Shown: positions 61,146-64,000 of the stretch, one piece after another
How positions within the stretch are numbered: the first letter of the stretch is position 1
How the letters are laid out: every line of letters begins with the position of its first letter
From: Hirudinaria manillensis
Lineage: Eukaryota; Annelida; Clitellata; Hirudinida; Hirudinidae
Assembly (NCBI GenBank): GCA_034509925.1
Contig: CM067527.1
Span: 9,736,001-9,800,000 of the forward strand
Length of the DNA: 64,000 bases
Direction of reading: 5' to 3'
Notes under the pieces: generated by a model
The model's input: the letters and a program-made list of their open reading frames with translations, nothing else
What the model was told of the DNA's origin: nothing
Database searches by the model: none
Program-made: the position numbers and the translations under genes

Positions 61146-62095
61146 AATTAATTTATTTATTTTTTACTTATTTTTTTATTTATTGTGACATTCTGAAAAA
61201 CAATTTCGGCTCAAATTAATTGTTTTGTTTAAAGACTTCCATTTGAGAGCCGCAGTTATTATTATAATTACCTCCGAAGTTGTTGTTATTAGCTTTGTTG
61301 TTGTTGTTGCTGTCATCGACTGTTTTAAAGACTCTTAAAGTAAAATAGGTCTTGTGCCGCTAACCGTAGAGGAGTTTAGGGGTTCCATGTTCGGAATATA
61401 ACCATATACAAAGGCTTGTATGACATGCCATAAACACATCGTTATATATGGCCACAACATAAACATTGCACTACAAACATCATTTTCTAGTTATTCTCAA
61501 GGGATTCACATGGCAATGATCATGACGATCATGATGGCAACGACGACTGCGACGATGATGATAATAATTTCCAGCGATACAATTCAACGATTGATCAATT
61601 CCGTTCGAAGAATCGTTGATCAATTTTTAATCCAAAATCAAACATTTTCTCGAAGAAATCAGAAATCTAAATCTCATGACGGCCATCACAATTTAGCACC
61701 GTTTTGGAAGATGTCATCGTCGTCGCCATCATCGCACTGATTGCCATCGTCATAGGCATCATCATCGTCGTCATCATCATCATCATCATCTGTAGCAAAA
61801 ACCCACGGTTCCTCCTACTCTGATCTGTTCTCTTTTCCAATCGATCAATCCGTCCGTTGTTTTTATCCAGTCTTTTTTACACTTTTCTTTGAAACAGCAT
61901 TTTCTTCCGCGATATTCCGACTCGGTATGAGTTTGGTGTCGAGTTGTTTATTTTTAGAACGCGGAGTAATTCCAACGTCATCAGCTTTTTGTAGCGCACT
62001 TGGATTTTGTTGGCGCCAGACATTCGTGTTGAAACCGGTCGAGCATTGTTCTCATTTGTCAAGGTCCGTGGTATTTGCAGTCATTGATATCAAAG

Positions 62096-62162
62096 CTTTT
62101 ATTATTATTGTTATTATTATTATTGTTATTATTGTTATTATTATTGTTATTATTATTATTAG
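62096..62162. repeat. TTA/TTG microsatellite
   Basis: (TTA)n with TTG interruptions, at the left border of the second R2-like relic. Confidence 0.93.
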
Positions 62163-62289
62163 TAGTATATCAACTTATATCAACGCTCATCATACATCAT
62201 ACACACAAACCTATTCGCCGCCAAAAAACTACACTATTTCTTCTCCATCAATCTCCTCCAGTTGCAGACGAACGGATTGACAATCCCTC

Positions 62290-63070
62290 TGGGTTTGATG
62301 GTGCCTTCGGGTACTTTCCTCGAAATCCATGCATGTCTGTCCGGTACATGAACTACTTTCTGATCTTCATTTCGTGGATACTGTCCAGATCCACCATCTT
62401 AGCGCCTGCGGTGACGTCGTAGACTTTATATTCCTCATCATTCCAAGCGCATAGCTCTGGAATTTTGACCACGTCACATGATGAGATGCTAGTTCCACAC
62501 TTATGGTAAAACATCTTTCTTGTAGATGTGTTTCTAAATTCCTCACAAGTGCCTTTCATGACAGGGTCCTTTGGTTCTCTGGCACTTCTGAATCGTGTGA
62601 CCCAGAGGTTAGAAATGGTCGCATCGCTCGTCATGCTTTGTGCTGCTTAGCTGCTGCCATCTCGGCAATTTCGACTCGCATTGAAGTGCTGCAGCTCGAA
62701 CTTTCAAGCACCTGACGTTGATCAGATGGCATTCAGGGGACAATATCCATTCACTCATGCCTATTGGAGAACGATTGTAAACTGAATCCAACGATTGTCT
62801 CGTACAGACTTTCTGCGACTCTCCCTCTCCAAACATCTTTTGGCAGACTTGCAGTCTCAAACCTTTTATATTCTTTCATCAACAAGACATTGTTTCTGAA
62901 AACATCAGCCAAGAATATGTTGCTTCCTCGGACGGCCTCTTAAAAAAATTCCTTCCAGCCTTTGCATTCTAAGACGCGGAACACGTTGCTTAAATTGTGA
63001 TATGCCCATGCCACCGTATTTTGATAGGAGTCTGATAGAATTGGACTGCTTGCAATTCTACAAGAACCAC
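62290..63070 (-). mobile_element. second R2-like relic (decayed)
   Basis: Minus-strand fragments in several frames follow the order of an R2-clade C-terminus. Near 63018-62998 the sequence reads YGGMGI, followed by a PRLRMQRLEGI-like stretch. 62860-62609 carries SPECHLINVRCLKVRAAALQ, comparable to the LQCVKVRAGVL region of the copy at 44 kb. 62634-62353 carries the endonuclease region KIPELCAWNDEEYKVYDVTA, with PE instead of PD. It is more divergent than the 44-kb copy and belongs to a different lineage. Stops and frame changes show it is inactive. No rDNA is visible nearby. Confidence 0.68.
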
Positions 63071-64000
63071 AACTGGAGGTTTAAAATTATTATTATTATT
63101 GTTATTATTAATATTATTACTATTATCGTTATTTCTAAATCTATTTAAACGATTTCTAGAATATAAATTTAAAACACGTTTATCTGTGATTATGTTATTT
63201 ATTTCTTCGTTCGTTGGAAAATAAAAATGACAACTTCGGAAAAGGAGAAAACGGTTTCATCACCTGCAGGTTATTTACAACGATGAATGGATGAGCGAAT
63301 GTAAAGAAGAAAAAAAAAAACTGAACGAACTCCAGTCATCGTCGTAGTCATCATCGTTGTCGTCGTCATCATCATCGTCGTTGTCGTCGTCATCATAGTC
63401 ATCGTAATCACAATCATAATCACCTTTATCGACCTCGTAACTCTGCTTGCAAGGGGACAGGTAAATCTAATTTAAAACTAATTCAGTCGGAGGCAGCAAC
63501 TTTGTTTTTTTTATCAGGATTTGAAATAACAAGAGTCATGATGAAGAGATAACGTACGGTGATGATGATGATTGCCATTATGAGTGCTACGATAGTATGA
63601 CGAAGATGACGATGTCGGACGATATGATGACCACAGAAATTTCAAAAGGTCAGGAAAGATAATCAGATATGAATCATTAAAACAAGAGTGCATATAATTT
63701 TGCAGGGAATCATGTAATTAAATACAATGTAGCGCATTGCATATCACATTTACGAATGATTTTTAGTAATAACATTAACATTAATAATAACATTGATATT
63801 TACATTAATAACAATTTATTTATTGCATTAATAATACAATTATTAAAAAGGTGATTATTACAATAACATTTATTTTAATTATATTAAATGCAATAATAAT
63901 AGAGTTATTAAATACGTGAATGTTATTAATATAATTAACTATTAATTAAATTAATATGATATAGTTTTATTATTAATAAATTGTTATTATTACAATAGTA
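63071..64000. other. gene-free right edge
   Basis: ATT and ATC/GTC microsatellite tracts (63086-63130, 63336-63410) and A+T-rich sequence with repeated 'attaataa' words. Nothing coding recognised. Confidence 0.5.

Larger units (their letters stand above)
55819..62289. other. gene-poor region
   Basis: No gene supported over 6.5 kb. Contents: AAT tract 58977-59038, GTT/CTG-type tract 58796-58852, ATC/GTC tract 59830-59945, an inverted TTGA tetranucleotide region 61046-61145, and TTA tract 62096-62162. Small frames at 55926-56144, 57434-57739, 58322-58504, 60383-60583 and 61420-61740 lack motifs and are not called. The minus-strand 61877-62062 frame (RPVSTRMSGANKIQVRYKK) is protein-like but unplaced. 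Confidence 0.5.

Noticed and set aside
1-64000. CRISPR arrays, operons, prokaryotic promoters or ribosome binding sites
   Set aside because: The window is spliced animal DNA; the only regular repeats are microsatellites and short tandem duplications.

Overview
The window is animal (metazoan) nuclear DNA, very A+T-rich and full of ATT/AAT, ATC, GA and GGAT microsatellites. Genes have many small exons with GT/AG introns, and there are LINE, R2-like, Ty3/gypsy and Helitron relics. Two conserved animal genes (LPCAT3 and YAE1) and an immunoglobulin-domain receptor support an invertebrate. I cannot name the phylum from sequence alone.

Left third (1-21 kb): a tandem plus-strand array of secreted proteins. 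Each gene begins with a short signal-peptide exon (55 nt in four members) ending in phase 1 and finishes with one exon encoding a hydrophobic, GPI-signal-like tail entered in phase 1. Between these lie either five exons encoding a roughly 260-residue beta-propeller-like (LDL-receptor YWTD-type) module, or only one or two tiny Thr/Pro exons. Members: a 3' remnant at 1006-1511, a mini-gene at 3692-4700, full genes at 5888-7936 and 18694-21037, a copy with two in-frame stops at 8719-10794, a copy with ATA where the start ATG should be at 11687-14948, and a second mini-gene at 17090-17927. A decayed partial copy of the 11.7-kb gene lies at 1926-2600.

Middle (22-31 kb): two further secreted paralogues (22460-25711 and 26774-31088) with a phase-1 signal exon and Cys-containing domains. 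The second carries a histidine-rich block and an aspartate run. A LINE 3' end sits in its first intron. 31-34.5 kb holds only unassigned open stretches.

34.5-39 kb (minus): a complete 12-exon MBOAT lysophospholipid acyltransferase (LPCAT3/MBOAT5 type). 40-45.7 kb (minus): a nest of decayed mobile elements, comprising a LINE RT relic, a Helitron with two tandem 3' termini, an R2-like endonuclease end, and a Ty3/gypsy gag split by a 5'-truncated LINE. 47.4-48 kb (plus): 3' exons of a YAE1-like gene. 49.1-50.6 kb (minus): a two-Ig-domain membrane receptor. 51.9-52.7 kb (minus): a small unrecognised three-exon gene. 54.3-55.8 kb (plus): an intronless 518-aa protein related to endonuclease/exonuclease/phosphatase proteins, apparently lacking the catalytic signature and ending in a CaaX box. 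56-64 kb is largely gene-free, with microsatellites and a second R2-like relic at 62.3-63.07 kb.

All gene models were assembled by hand from splice signals, reading phase and paralogue comparison. No database search was possible.
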